DNA from: Amyloporia xantha
Taxonomy: Eukaryota; Basidiomycota; Agaricomycetes; Polyporales; Adustoporiaceae
Length of the DNA: 64,000 bases
Direction of reading: 5' to 3'
Assembly: GCA_036971615.1 (NCBI GenBank)
Contig: JAYKKR010000017.1
Span: 310,001-374,000, forward strand
In this document: positions 10,573-21,623 of the stretch, piece after piece
Position numbering within the stretch: the stretch's first letter is position 1
Layout: the number at the start of each line of letters is the position of its first letter
The notes under the pieces: generated by a model
Told to the model about the DNA's origin: nothing
The model's input: only the letters and a program-made list of their open reading frames with translations
Databases searched by the model: none
Position numbers and translations under genes: made by a program

Positions 10573-13488
10573 ATGCCTACTCACAGGGAACGGCGCACCG
10601 AAGAGACTTCCAATCGCAGCTCTGGCAGTGATAGTGACTCTGGCGAGAAACACAAGGAGAAAGCGACACGAGGGATGGGGACGATGAAAAAGAAGAAGAG
10701 GCCGGCCTCCAATGACCGCGCCAGCAGGGACCAATCTTCTGGCGATGAAGCCCAGCAGGCAATGTCGCGAGGGGAGCGGTCAAGGAAACGGAGGAAGCAC
10801 AAGAACAAGTTGCCCTCGAGTGGCAGTTCCGGTGGCGACGATGACTCCGGCGACGAGGTCAACCTGCCGAATTCGCGAGGGGAGCGGTTGACGACAAACG
10901 AGAAGCGCAAGAAGGGGACGCCTTCGAGTAGCAGTTCCAGCAGTAGCGAGGACTCGGACGACGAAGACAAGCGCAGTATGACCCCTGGGGGCCAATCCGC
11001 GAAAAGCAAGAGCAGCAAGAAGAAACGGATGTTCTGGACAGCGGAGCAGAAGGAGTGGTTGATGGGTCAAACCGAAGTCTTCAAGAATCTCCCGAAGAAA
11101 TCCAACCAGCGCGCGAATTTCAAAAAGAACGTCCTGGAGCAGGCGTGGAAGAAGTGGAAATGGAATATAACTTACGGAGATCTCGAAGCGGTAAGCCTTG
11201 CCTCCCGCACATTGGCATGTACGTTTTAATTGACATATCCATGACCTGCAGAGTTTGAACCATTGGTTCAGTAACTCGACGAAAGCTGGGTTCACACCTC
11301 CTGTCGCAAAGGGCAAGTCGATCGTTGGCCGTCATTCGCGCGACCCAGGCCCGTCAAGACTGTGGTCACAAGTCCCTGCGAACAGGGAGTACATTGACAT
11401 CCTACTTGCCAAACTCAACCCGCCGCAAGACGAGCGAGCCGGAAGGCGTCAGCAACTCGTCGCCGATTGCTTCAAGAAGCTGAGCGAGAAGGAACGCGAG
11501 CAATGGGAAAAGAAAGCGAAGGACTTAAAGTTGCTGCCTGCCTCGCAGGACCAGATTGCAAAGTGAGTCGAAGATGACCTGGCTTTAAGTGTAGTGTATA
11601 TTGACCTTGTTCCTGTAGGAACCAACTCCACGCATTCTCGGACATCGCGATGTCACTGAGTGAGCTGATTGGTGACCAGCGGGACCAAATCGGCGATGCC
11701 GTCTTCTACGTGCGCGCGGCATATGTCGATACGGCTGGCAAGCGCCATCACGCGTCGTACGTGTTGTTCATAAGATTCGTATTGTCCGTGCTCATGTTCT
11801 ATTGATAGCTTTGATGTAACAAAGCCAGAGCAAGAGATTAACTACGGTAATTATCGGGGTGGCCCTCCTCCAGAGGAGCAAGAACGGTGGGAAGAATATA
11901 TAGAAGAGGTATTGCGTAAGTACATGGATGTTTGCTGTAGTATAACCCGCGCTGACGATCGTCTAGCAACGCAGCCGCTAGGTCTCGAATTCGGTATCCA
12001 ATATGACTCCAATAATAGGCCTATTCTGCCGGCCTGGGACGAAAACTGGAAGGCCTCGGACGGTGCAAAGACTTTGTATGCCTACATAGAGGCCCTGTGG
12101 GGTACGTCAGTGTATCATGTCCATCGATTTGCGTCTGATAGACTTCCTCTACATATACACAGCTTATGCATACCTCGGCTACAGTAATCCGCCGCCGCTT
12201 GATTGGGAGGTGCTCGCGGAACCTGAAGGGGACATCCTGCCGACGTATTGGCGTGGAGGAAGACTCGGCAATCCCGCCGTTATACCGGCGAGCGTCCTCA
12301 TTGCGCTTTACGGGAAGATCTGGGAGAGCCAAGACACCGAGGAAGCACTCAGCTTCAACGTGCCCCCTAGCTACAAGGTGGTCCAAGCGCAGCAAGCGGT
12401 CGAAGCGCAGCAGCCGGTCCCAGCACCACAGGTTGGATCCGCAGGTCCCTCAGGAGCGACATACGTTTCCTCAGACGACGATGATCACCGACACAAAAAA
12501 GCGGGCAAGAAACCGTGGAAACCAGTGATCGAAGAGCGAGAGTCGTCGGCCCGCGAGAAGGATGGTGCAGGACCATCTAAGGGGCATCCAGAGCACATTA
12601 AGGCTCTGGAGAGCAAAAACGAGCAGGCAGATCAGCACAACGACGAGCGCACCAAGCGAGCGAGAAACGAGCAGCCACAGCATACCGAGAGGGAATCGGA
12701 CAGCGAGAATGACCGAACGGCCAAGAGCGAACGACCGAAGGACGGCGAGGAGCAGGGTGAGGAGCAGAGCAAGGAGCAGAGCGAGAATGAACGACCAAAG
12801 GAGGGCGAGGAGGAGGACGAGAGCAAGAAAAACAAGAGCAAGAACAAGAACAAGGCGGACGAGATGAATGCGAAGGGGAACGACAACGAGCCCAGTTTAC
12901 CGGAAGGGGCGGAACATGTCATTGCTGAAGGTGGACGTGAACGCCAGCAAAAGGGGAAGGAGCGGGAGGCAGATGTCGACAACCGTGGCGAAGATGAAGG
13001 TGCAATGGCGGAACAGAGCGAGGAGGTACATAGCAGGGATAATAACCGACGGTATGATTTTCTTGGTATGATTTGAGCACGGTCTGATTTACTTGGATAG
13101 ACATAGTACGCGGCGGCGAAATCAGAAGTCAGGCTCGCCTTTGCCCGTGAAAGATATCACGGACGACGTGGAGGATGGCTCGAAGTCAAAGAAACGATCA
13201 CGCAAGCCTTCTTTGATCTCGCGTTCCCGTGGCAGTGGAGATGAGGATATTGGGAGTGGGAATGAGGGGATGTCAACTCGCTTGCGGAAGCGTGTGCGGA
13301 AGGAGGCTGACGAGCAACCGGAAGACGAAGGAAGGAAACTGCGGTATGTGCGCCGTGTTCGATACATCTATCAATCATACTGATGGCGGTTTAGGAGCTC
13401 TGCAGGCAGCGAGAAACGTGGGAGAGCACCACACAGCAGAGGGCACTCTTCTGCTCGGGGAGGCTCGCGTGGAAGCAAAAGGACGTAA
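10573..13488 (+). CDS. Uncharacterised 844-residue cargo protein C, spliced, highly charged
   Basis: Eight exons join in frame: 10573-11190, 11252-11562, 11619-11756, 11809-11915, 11967-12101, 12163-13051, 13101-13343 and 13395-13488. All introns are 45-62 nt GT-AG. The N-terminal 145 residues are disordered Ser/Lys/Glu repeats (motif SRGER recurs). Residues about 155-205 form a small folded module beginning RMFWTAEQKEWLM, with several Trp residues, reminiscent of DNA-binding helical domains. A second charged helix (KKLSEKEREQWEKKA) resembles the tail of HMG-like domains. Then comes a compact region (FGIQYDSNNRPILPAW, AYLGYSNPPPLDW). The last 400 residues are low-complexity, with strings of KSKNKNKADE and GEEQGEEQSKEQ. 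Similar multi-copy proteins are known to me from Agaricomycete genomes without a function. The stop lies about 45 bp before the right-end repeats begin. A role in chromatin or DNA binding is inference. Confidence 0.75.
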
Positions 13489-13529
13489 GGGTAATGTGCG
13501 AGGTGATTGTAATCTACCCTTAATCGAGT

Positions 13530-14640
13530 GGCCCCTGCGTTAACCGTTTTCACTCGAAGTTATCGTTTCAAGCTTTCGGTAATCGATTTACACTTTGGGT
13601 AACTGACCTGGTAGGTTATCGTTTTAGGCTTTCGGTAATCGCCTTACACTTTCAGTAACTGATTTGGTCAATAATCGTTTCAGGCTTTCGGTAATCGCCT
13701 TACACTTTGGGTAACTGACCCGGTAGGTTATCGTTTCAGGCTTTCGGTAATCGCCTTACACATTCAGTAACTGATTCGGTCAATAATCATTTCAGGCTTT
13801 CGGTAATCGTCTCGCACTTTCATTAACTGATTTGGTAATCATGTCACTTTCGTTAACTAACATACATTGTTTTGGACTTGAGTTAATTCTTGACACTTCC
13901 ATTAACTACTGTTGATCATGTCTGACATACGTTTACCCGTTTGTGATTTGGTTTAACCATAGTACACTAGCGTTCATTGTTTCGCGCATTGGGTAATTGA
14001 TCATCTCTGACATATGTTAACCAGTTGGGACACATGTGTTCATCACTTCAGGCTTACAGTAATTTGTTGATTCACTGGTTGATTGTTATAGATATTGGTT
14101 CATCATTTTCTAACCTTGGTTAATGACTGCAGGCACTAGTTTATCAAATGGCATTTTATAGTTAATCATGTGGTTATTTGGGATTAAACTATTGAGCCTG
14201 GTAGTAAACTGTATGATGTCTTCAGTTTAACTTAAAGTTATCACTGATAATGTGATTGCTTGACTTGAAACTGGGAGTTAATGATATGATTATCAGTATG
14301 GTTGAGTTAAACTTATTGCATGCTATGGTTGATCATGTGGTTGTCTGACATTAATCCATTAAGCCTCATGTTAAACTGTATGCTGACTTCAGTGAAACCT
14401 GTAGTTAACCATGTGATAGTAAGATTACTTGAGTAAAACTGGGAGTTAAGTGAGTTGAACTTGTAGTTATCAACACATGAGTCAATACATATGGATCAAT
14501 GACTAAAAGTTTTGAAAAGGTTAGGTGGTCATGAACAAAAGATAAACTGTACAGATAATGCTAGTTTAACCATAGAGATAAACTTATGGTTATCTTGATA
14601 CATGTTTAGTAATGGACTTCGCTACCCGATTTTTGTGTTA
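13530..14640. repeat. 56/112-bp dimeric tandem array, right flank of the KDZ element
   Basis: The landmark GCTTTCGGTAATCG recurs every 56 bp at 13572, 13628, 13684, 13740 and 13796. Successive 56-bp units alternate between two types (GGGTAACTGACC-GGTAGG and CAGTAACTGATT-GGTCAA), giving a 112-bp higher-order repeat. From about 13,830 the sequence becomes increasingly diverged but keeps the same words (GTTAACT, GGTTAATCATG, TGTGGTTATC) until about 14,600. The core AACTGACC(T)GGT is shared, on the same strand, with the left array. Confidence 0.85.
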
Positions 14641-16460
14641 GTTAATGAAATCTATAACCTTTATAATCTGAAACTGATGTTATCATCCGATCAAAACCTC
14701 GAAAAAGCGCCCATTCCTTCTCCAACCCTCCAAAACCTCCAAACCCCCATCCAAACCCCACCCAGCATGCTTAAACAGTCCTGGTACTATTCCCCAAGGC
14801 TAGGGAATAAGGAATAGAGAAAGAATACTCACAGAAATCCCCAGAAAATACAGAGCAGAGACAGTGCCACAACCGTCTGTGGTCACTCAAGTTCCAGTGG
14901 ATAGAGATTCCCAGAAGCTATAGATAGTGAGCTACAGTCCCTAGTCACAGTGTGGTAGATACAAGCAAGTAGAGAGAACAGATACAGACATAGAACAGGA
15001 AGGAGGAATGACTGAGGAGGAGTGCAAATGCGTCTAAGTCCCTGCTGACCCTAATCCAGGGTTCCCAAAACAGGTGTCAGTTTGACGCGACAAACTGACA
15101 CCCAAATTAGGTACTCATGGTCGTTTCTCTCTCATCTTCCTCCACTACCACTCTGTGTCGTCTTCTTCCATGCTCCTCTACCACTCCCGGGCCTGTCTGT
15201 TTTTGTTCACTTATTTACTATCCTTCTGGTCTCTGGTCTATATCTAGTCTGTTGCTGTCTGTTGCTGAGTAATTCTGCCTCAGGTGAGACGATGTGCTGG
15301 CATCAGTACACAGAGTATATGGGTCATTGACTATTGTGCACACTGGGTATATGTGAGTCTATCCTTTTTTTCTCTTTCTATCTGTATCTGGAATAACTAA
15401 TGCTGCTTCTACCCCACATTTTATTACTAGCCCTAATCTCCAACATCTGATGTTGGCTGTCGTCTTACGACAGCAAAGCAAAGTAAGTCTCTCCATGTCG
15501 TTCTTGTAGGCTGACAAGTCTATCATTGACATCAGATATTGCACGTACTGAGTACCATCTGTGCTTTTCTTCTGACTTGTGACAAACGGTGAGTCATTCT
15601 TGTAGTCTAAGATTTTAGTGAGAATACTCATGGTATGGTTGTCGTTCATTCACTCCTTCATTTCTAAGCTGCAGTGAAGGCTATCCACCACTTTGAACAA
15701 ATGGTGAGCTGACCTCTGTGGTGCTGGCTCTGATAATTCATGTAAGTCGCACATTTCTAACTCCATTTCTGCAGTCTCCACTGACGTCTTGTAACTTTGT
15801 AGGTTCTGCTTGCTTAAACGCCACTCTAATAGTGCACTTCAAGTGAGTAGATTGTTATGCTAGTTTAGCTAATGATACTTAATCTGAATTCGTCTATCAG
15901 ATACTCTTCCATTCTGGTCGATCTGCAAGATTGTCTTCATAGATATTATGTGCGTATTTATGTTGTGTCTCATACTCATTATATTGAATATTCCATTAGA
16001 AGTTTGTCAACATTATCACTCGCATGTAAATATATCAATATGAGTGATTCGACAATGGGGAGTTTTTAAACTTGAGTCGTCTCACTGTAGGTAATTATTC
16101 TGGCTGCTATTGTATTAGCTTTCTTGTATATTAGCTGTGAATATACTGCTATGTGTTGATTACAAATAATGCGACCCTCAGAGTGCTTGATACAAAGTAT
16201 AAGAACATATGAGGGACGACAAAAGACTGCTCAGGCTCATGTCAGAGCGCTCTCAGATCACTCCAAGATTACTCTGGGTTACTCTGAGAAAAAAATCTCA
16301 TGTCAACTAAGTTTAAGAGCACTCTGGCTACTCTGAGTACTTTGAATCCTCTGAAGTCTCTAGGATGCTCTTGGATGCTCTCAGAGCAGCCTGGGACTAA
16401 TATGGTTTTTCCTGATGTGCCAGTACCCGTCCTTCAAGGCGAACTGCAGCCACACACACC
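14641..16460. other. Degenerate non-coding stretch right of the KDZ element
   Basis: No gene is supportable. It contains a perfect hairpin at 15073-15102, pyrimidine-rich tracts with intron-like GTAAGT/GTGAGT sites (15,350-15,900), and a run of degenerate ACTCTG/CTCTGAG words at 16,210-16,390. A minus-strand ORF at 15359-15649 has no recognisable motif. The texture suggests decayed mobile-element sequence. Confidence 0.35.
15073..15102. repeat. Perfect 12-bp inverted repeat (hairpin)
   Basis: The arms GGTGTCAGTTTG (15073-15084) and CAAACTGACACC (15091-15102) are separated by the 6-bp loop ACGCGA. The internal TGTCAG would suit an LTR edge (TG...), but no matching partner LTR was found in the window. 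Confidence 0.85.
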
Positions 16461-16461
16461 C

Positions 16462-16930
16462 GCGACTGCATCTTACTGGTCTCTGAGATATACGATGTGA
16501 TAGATGCGCTCGAGCAACCCCATGGGACCGTTCGGATGACTGAGGAGGTCGATAGTCTTCTCGTCTCCCTACTCGACTCTTGCGTGAACCAAGAGCAGAC
16601 CGAACAGATCGCGCTGTTACATTCTTTTCTGCGGTGTCTTTCAGTATGCAACAATTAGCGAGATGTTAATTGATTACTTTACTCACCTGACACTCTTTAG
16701 ATCGAACCTTTAGCGCGGGCTTCAGGTGGAGACGACGTGAGGCGAGCGGAGGATGTTGACACTGAGGAAGGTCAGGATCAGCTTGAGGAGAAACCTGAGG
16801 AGAGAGCGATGGACCACCTGATTCCGGTCCTCGATGCGTCCGACATTCAAATATACTTCACGGCTCATTCACCATCATTGTCCGACGAGGGTGAAGTGGA
16901 AGACTTCACTGTCTCTGATAGGGACGAGTG
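16462..16930 (+). pseudogene. Two-exon gene fragment of unknown identity
   Basis: Joining 16462-16648 to 16702-16930 across a GTATGC...TTTAG intron gives a stop-free acidic reading frame. It includes LVSEIYDVIDALEQPHGTV in the first part and IEPLARASGGDDV then FTVSDRDE in the second, followed by a further GTGAGG donor. No start codon or downstream exon was found, so it is either a remnant or an internal part of an unrecognised gene. No family was recognised. Confidence 0.3.
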
Positions 16931-17370
16931 AGGATTCTTGTTGTATATACTTGAATGTAGCAGTAGCGTACCTGTCGACAGTGAAGCTGATGATTCGAGG
17001 GATTCAATCGGATGATGGTTCGAGCGGTTCAATCGGATAAGTCCATGAAACAAGTGAGCGACAGGGAATATTGAAAGTAATGACGACGTTACCTAAGGGA
17101 TCTCTGACGCTAGTTGATCAGTAATTGACGGGTGGCAGACGTAATCTAGAGCACAATATGAATCGTAATGTGAGTAAGAGTTGTGCAGGAAGCATACGAC
17201 ATTACCTATTGAAAGACGTAGAGTGGAACAGATAGCCGGTGTGATCAGGGAGATGTGAGAGCGAACAACAAAATCATTTTGTTCTGGCGATAAAACAAGT
17301 AGCACAGATAGCAAGTGATCGCAGCATTGAGAAAAGCAGGTACGTGAAGTCAGGGTGCAGGAGCTAGTAG
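16931..17370. other. Intergenic, nothing recognised
   Basis: No ORF, repeat or regulatory element could be supported here. Confidence 0.4.
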
Positions 17371-17770
17371 ACAGAGAGAACGCGAGACCAATGGCGAACC
17401 CAAAGTTGGGCCACTGGTAGCCGAGCGACGCGAAGTCAACTGCAGCGATATGTACACGAACGACTCAAAGTCGATTCGCTATGGAAAACAGCAGAAGCCA
17501 GTGATCGGGGCATTGAGACAAGTAGGTCTGTAGTTCAGAGCGAAGGAGCCAGTAAGCAGAGAAAATGCAAGACCAGTGGCGAACCCAGATTCCAAGAGAA
17601 TGCGAAACCAGTGGTGAACCCAGATTTCAAGAGATTGCGAGACCAGACCGAGAAAATGCGAGACCGATGGCGAACTCAAAGTTGGGCCACCGGTAACCGA
17701 GCGACGCGAAGTCAACTGCGGCGATATGTACACGAACGACTCAAAGTCGATTCGCTATGGAAAGCGGCGG
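17371..17770. repeat. Imperfect direct repeats (about 120 bp twice, with short copies between)
   Basis: About 120 bp at 17371-17490 reappear at 17650-17769 with roughly ten differences (shared stretches include CGAGCGACGCGAAGTCAACT and GATATGTACACGAACGACTC). Between them the word GACCAGTGGCGAACCCAGATT-like is repeated two more times. They lie just beyond the truncated end of the NLR gene and may mark the rearrangement that cut it. Confidence 0.8.
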
Positions 17771-18018
17771 GACAGGCAGAGGGAAGCAGGCGAGGGTAGC
17801 AGGCGGAAAGGCGGGGAGGTGGGGAGATGGGAGCTGCGACTGAGCTGCGACTAGCCACGGACAATGCCGAGCTGACTTGGGCGGACGTTGAACCCTTATC
17901 CAGTCATCAGCCGGCACCATTCGGACCTAACTCCGGGCTGCCCAATGGAGGTTCCACTGGGTGCTGTTGGGCGCTCGACTTCCGCTTCAGGAAGGTTCAA
18001 GCTGGAGTCACGGCAACA

Positions 18019-18639
18019 CTACACTCGAATGGTGCTGTCCCAAGATCCAGAGACAATCTGCTTGCCATCTGGGGAGAAGGCAACAGAGTTGACTGCATTT
18101 GTGTGACCCTCCAGTGACTGACCAATGCTATTTCCTGTCTGAGCATCCCACACTCGAATTGTGTTGTCATGAGAGCCAGAGACTATCTGCTTGCCATCTG
18201 GGGAGAAAGCAACAGAGCTGACTGAATTTGTGTGGCCCTTCAGAGGCTGGCCCATGATATTTCCAGTCTGAGCATCCCACACTCGAATGGTGCTGTCCCA
18301 AGATCCAGAGACAATCTGCCTGCCATCTGGAGAGAAAGCAACAGAGGTGACTGTGCCTGTGTGACCCTCCAGTGGCTGAGCAATGCTATTTCCAGTCTGA
18401 GCATTCCACACTCGAATGGTGTTGTCCCAAGATCCAGAGACAATTTGCTTGCCATCTGGGGAGAAGGCAACAGAGCTGACTGAATTTGTGTGGCCCTTCA
18501 GAGGCTGGCCCATGATATTTCCAGTCTGAGCATCCCATACTCGAATGTTGCTGTCACCAGAGCCAGAGACAATCTGCTTGCCATCTGGAGAGAATGCAAC
18601 AGAGTTGACGCCCTTTGTATGGCCCCTCAACACCAGAAT
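18019..18639 (-). repeat. Five near-identical 129-bp WD40-encoding repeats
   Basis: Each unit encodes 43 residues of the form GHT-x5-SVAFSPDGKQIVSGS-x-D-x2-IRVW(D/N)AQTGN. Copies differ mainly at a few positions (SG/SW/SH before D; KGVN, NSVS, GTVT, NAVN after GHT), while the rest is almost invariant at the DNA level. This is the high-internal-conservation pattern seen in fungal het-gene WD repeats, where repeats recombine and surface residues vary. Confidence 0.9.
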
Positions 18640-21623
18640 TGGAAGCACCTCATCTATGATGGATGCTGATGATTTATATGTCAGGGTTTTAGGGAATTGT
18701 TGGATATGATGCCACATGAGTGATCCTGTGATTGTCCATGGCAGAGCAGATAGATAGATGTAAGGAGCACTGTGCTGTATTGGTTCATGATACTTTATCA
18801 TGAACCTACTGCAAGCAACTATCCACTTTGCTAATTCTTCACAGGCCTCTGACAACTGATGAAACATTTCAGAATTGGCAATATAGCATGTGAGTCTGAC
18901 TCACCCTAATGATACTTCTCAGCATACCAGTTGCATGATCTATTTTCCCCAGAACACTCATCACCTCTAGCCAATATAAGAATTTCTTGGATAGTAACTC
19001 CTTCACTTTTGTGAGGAATTGATGCTGGTTTGATGAAGCCAGCAAGTGATTGGCCCAGTATAGGCATGGATACACTATATGTCCGGGAACTTTGATAGAT
19101 GATTTCTGTTCTTCATTGCTGTAGTAGGAACTAGGCACTTGGGTGATGTTGAAGTGCAACTCTTTTGTCATTGTATGAAGACATTTCTTTGTGAGGTGCT
19201 GATGTGCATCTGCTATGTTTATAGCCCATGGCTTGTCTTTAGATCGCTTGGCATTTGTCAAGTAGTCGGAGAAGGAGGCATGATATAATGAGATGACTTT
19301 GCTAGGACCACCATCTGGAACTTGAATGACAGAGTGAAAACCTCTCAAAGACCTAGAGACATAACTCTCCTCCATGCCCAGCAGTTTTGCATGACCACTT
19401 GTGGATAGTGGCTCATATGCACAGACAATAGATTTGAGGATGTCAGTCCTCTTCGAGGCCTCATGATCCTCTAGTCTATTGAAGACAGCACTCAGGATAT
19501 GTGCATAGATTTCATCAATGGGTTGAGTTGACTTTTGAGAGGTGGAGGTAACCAGGGTTTGGATCCTCTCATAAGGATCAACATCAGGATCATTTATATA
19601 CTTGCAAAGTGTGGAAGCATAAATGAACAGATTGCCAGCCTGTTTGATTAGGATTTCAACTTCCTGAGAAGGTCATTGATCACCTGGACTTCTGAGCTGT
19701 TGTATGTTGCCTAGCTGGGTGCTCATGTATGTTCTGATGTCTGCAACAACATCTGTGACTTCATGAAGCTTAAGAATATGGTGGTAGTGGTGGGGGTCAT
19801 CCAAGAAAGCATCTTGAATCCAAGATTCTGGGCGGCTTGCAACAAAAATCTTGAAAGGAAGACTGGCTGCATTTTGCAAAAAGATGCCCAACAAGTGCTT
19901 GATGGAGTCTGCATTTTCACATTCATCAAGAGCATCAATCACAATGACAAGCTGTGTCATTGAATTTATCTCAGATGCATGCTTTGCAGGCTCCAATATA
20001 AGAGAGGTGAGCTGATCACTGAGGGAAAGATGAACAAGATCTGAATTGGCTTCAATTGATGTGATGAGATGTGTCTGAAAGCCTTGCATGGTATGGGCCA
20101 AGCCATAGGCCAATGAAGGCAATATCCTCTGAACATTGCTGCAGTCTGCAGAGTTTCTGGAACAGAAAAAACTGGCCCCAAGTAAACCATGCTCCTTCAA
20201 CCAGAGGGCAAATGTCTCTGTGACTGTTGTTTTGCCTGTACCAGCCATCCCATTGAGCCAGAAAATTGGTTGGCTGGATAAGTCAGTTGCCCATGACTGG
20301 ATATCCTTTAGTAGCCCAACTCGAGTGTCTTTCATGCATTGTGCACGACCTCCATGGCCAACTTCTGACCCTTCAACACATTGTAGCTTGGCAAGCATGG
20401 CTATTGATCACCTTAGTAAATGATATGTGACATAATAGATGGTACATACTATGGTTCAGGTTTTTGATGACAGCAGCATGAGTGGCCAGTGATATGTCTG
20501 TCTATAAGTAATGAGCTCATGAGATTTTCTGTGCCCCAAAGAGGGAATGATCCTTACCATGAAAACTTTCATTGCATTATATATTCCCCTAAGGTCACGT
20601 ATAACATCTTGCACATCACCAGTTGCAGTGAGGGCTCGCTTGAGGAAGCCATGGTCTTGTTTACTCTTGATGTCTTTTATCTTATCTTCAATTGCCCTAA
20701 TTTGCAATTTCAGTTATTTTGTCATTGTTCAACTGTCACAAGTACTGACTCTGACAATTTCTTCAAACAATCATTTATACCAGTTGGCAGGGCATCATAG
20801 TGAGATTTGAGAGCTTCATTGAGAGCTGTGAGAGTGGTGGAGAGTTGGCTGAAGTCAGCACTGGCATCCCTTGTTTTCTGTTGGAAAATTATATGAGTAC
20901 AGATAATTAATTAGATATTCATTTCCCTACCTGAATGTGCTCCACAACAATGGAAGCAGCATTGACAGCAATCTGCAAGGGTTTCACCGGCTCGGAAAAC
21001 TTCTCGATTATTTTCAGGCCATCAGCGAGTGAATCCATCAGCACACCATGACTGGAAGTTACAGGGAATATGAGCGAGTGGATTTGGTCTTGAGTTAATT
21101 GCTCCGCGGACGCTCCGCTCTGATCTAGAGATGCGGCCAGGTCCCGAGGGGTAGATCCGCGCTCTGGCGTTCCGAGATGGGTGGTCGATTGGCTCGGTGT
21201 CACCGATATGTCTCCTGTCGCTCCCGGTGTAGGCGGCACAGAACTGTGATGACCAAGATGAAGGATCTCCTGGATGCGTCCTTTGAACCGAGCGCTGCGA
21301 GAGGGGCGTTCTAAGGTTACGATTTTGATGGACGAGTCAGCAGATGTCGCGGATGGGTTGGGCCTGGAAGATTTGGATTGGCTACGTGAATCGTGGTTCC
21401 CACTCCTGGATGGATTGGTGATCGCAAGACGAGAGGGACTAGAGGCGCGAGTGGAGGTCCCAGACGGAGTGATTGGAGCAGCCGATGTAGCGGATGGGTC
21501 TACGATGGCCTCCCGCCCGCGCGAGGGGCCGAGAGATCGACCTCGTCGTGCAGTTCGAGAGGTAATTCTGAGCCGATTGAGGAATTTGGTCGGACGTTCA
21601 AAAGGTTGTTCTTGTCCAGCCAT
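18019..21623 (-). pseudogene. NLR-type NACHT-WD40 receptor, truncated and with an in-frame stop
   Basis: This is a fungal NOD-like receptor of the kind used in non-self recognition. The start MAGQEQPFE is at 21623. A disordered Ser/Arg-rich N-terminus runs to about 20931, then a helical region (20,880-20,550, including IEDKIKDIKSKQDHG). The NACHT NTPase is at 20398-19700, with P-loop GMAGTGKTT and Walker B LVIVIDALDECE, followed by the winged/helical linker (19670-18905). A 49-nt intron (18904-18856) precedes the WD40 repeats. Two lesions are visible. A TGA at 19673-19675 interrupts the frame between GDQ and PSQEVEI; both sides are in the same frame, so a single base change (for example TGG to TGA) explains it. 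The fifth WD40 repeat stops after the residues IRV, where homology ends abruptly. The exon join around 20,550-20,400 is unresolved. Probably a pseudogene, though a truncated NACHT protein could still be made. Confidence 0.8.

Larger units (their letters stand above)
1..14640. mobile_element. Large KDZ-superfamily DNA transposon with three cargo genes (left end outside window)
   Basis: This is inferred as one mobile unit. The KDZ transposase gene is on the minus strand (904-4515) and three unrecognised genes are on the plus strand (6534-8654, 8958-10176, 10573-13488), all facing away from a central 2-kb spacer. AT-rich tandem arrays begin about 40-90 bp beyond the stop codons of the outermost genes on both sides. 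The arrays share a dimeric plan and the core TAACTGACC(A/T)GGT on the same strand. KDZ elements are known as large, gene-carrying transposons of Agaricomycetes. I found no terminal inverted repeat or target duplication: the left end lies before base 1, and the right end fades out near 14,600-14,640. The membership of the cargo genes is inference from layout, not proof. Confidence 0.6.

Noticed and set aside
6534..13488. Possible TET/JBP dioxygenase among the KDZ cargo genes
   Set aside because: I looked for the HxD...H iron-binding pattern with a downstream Arg in all three cargo proteins and found no convincing instance.
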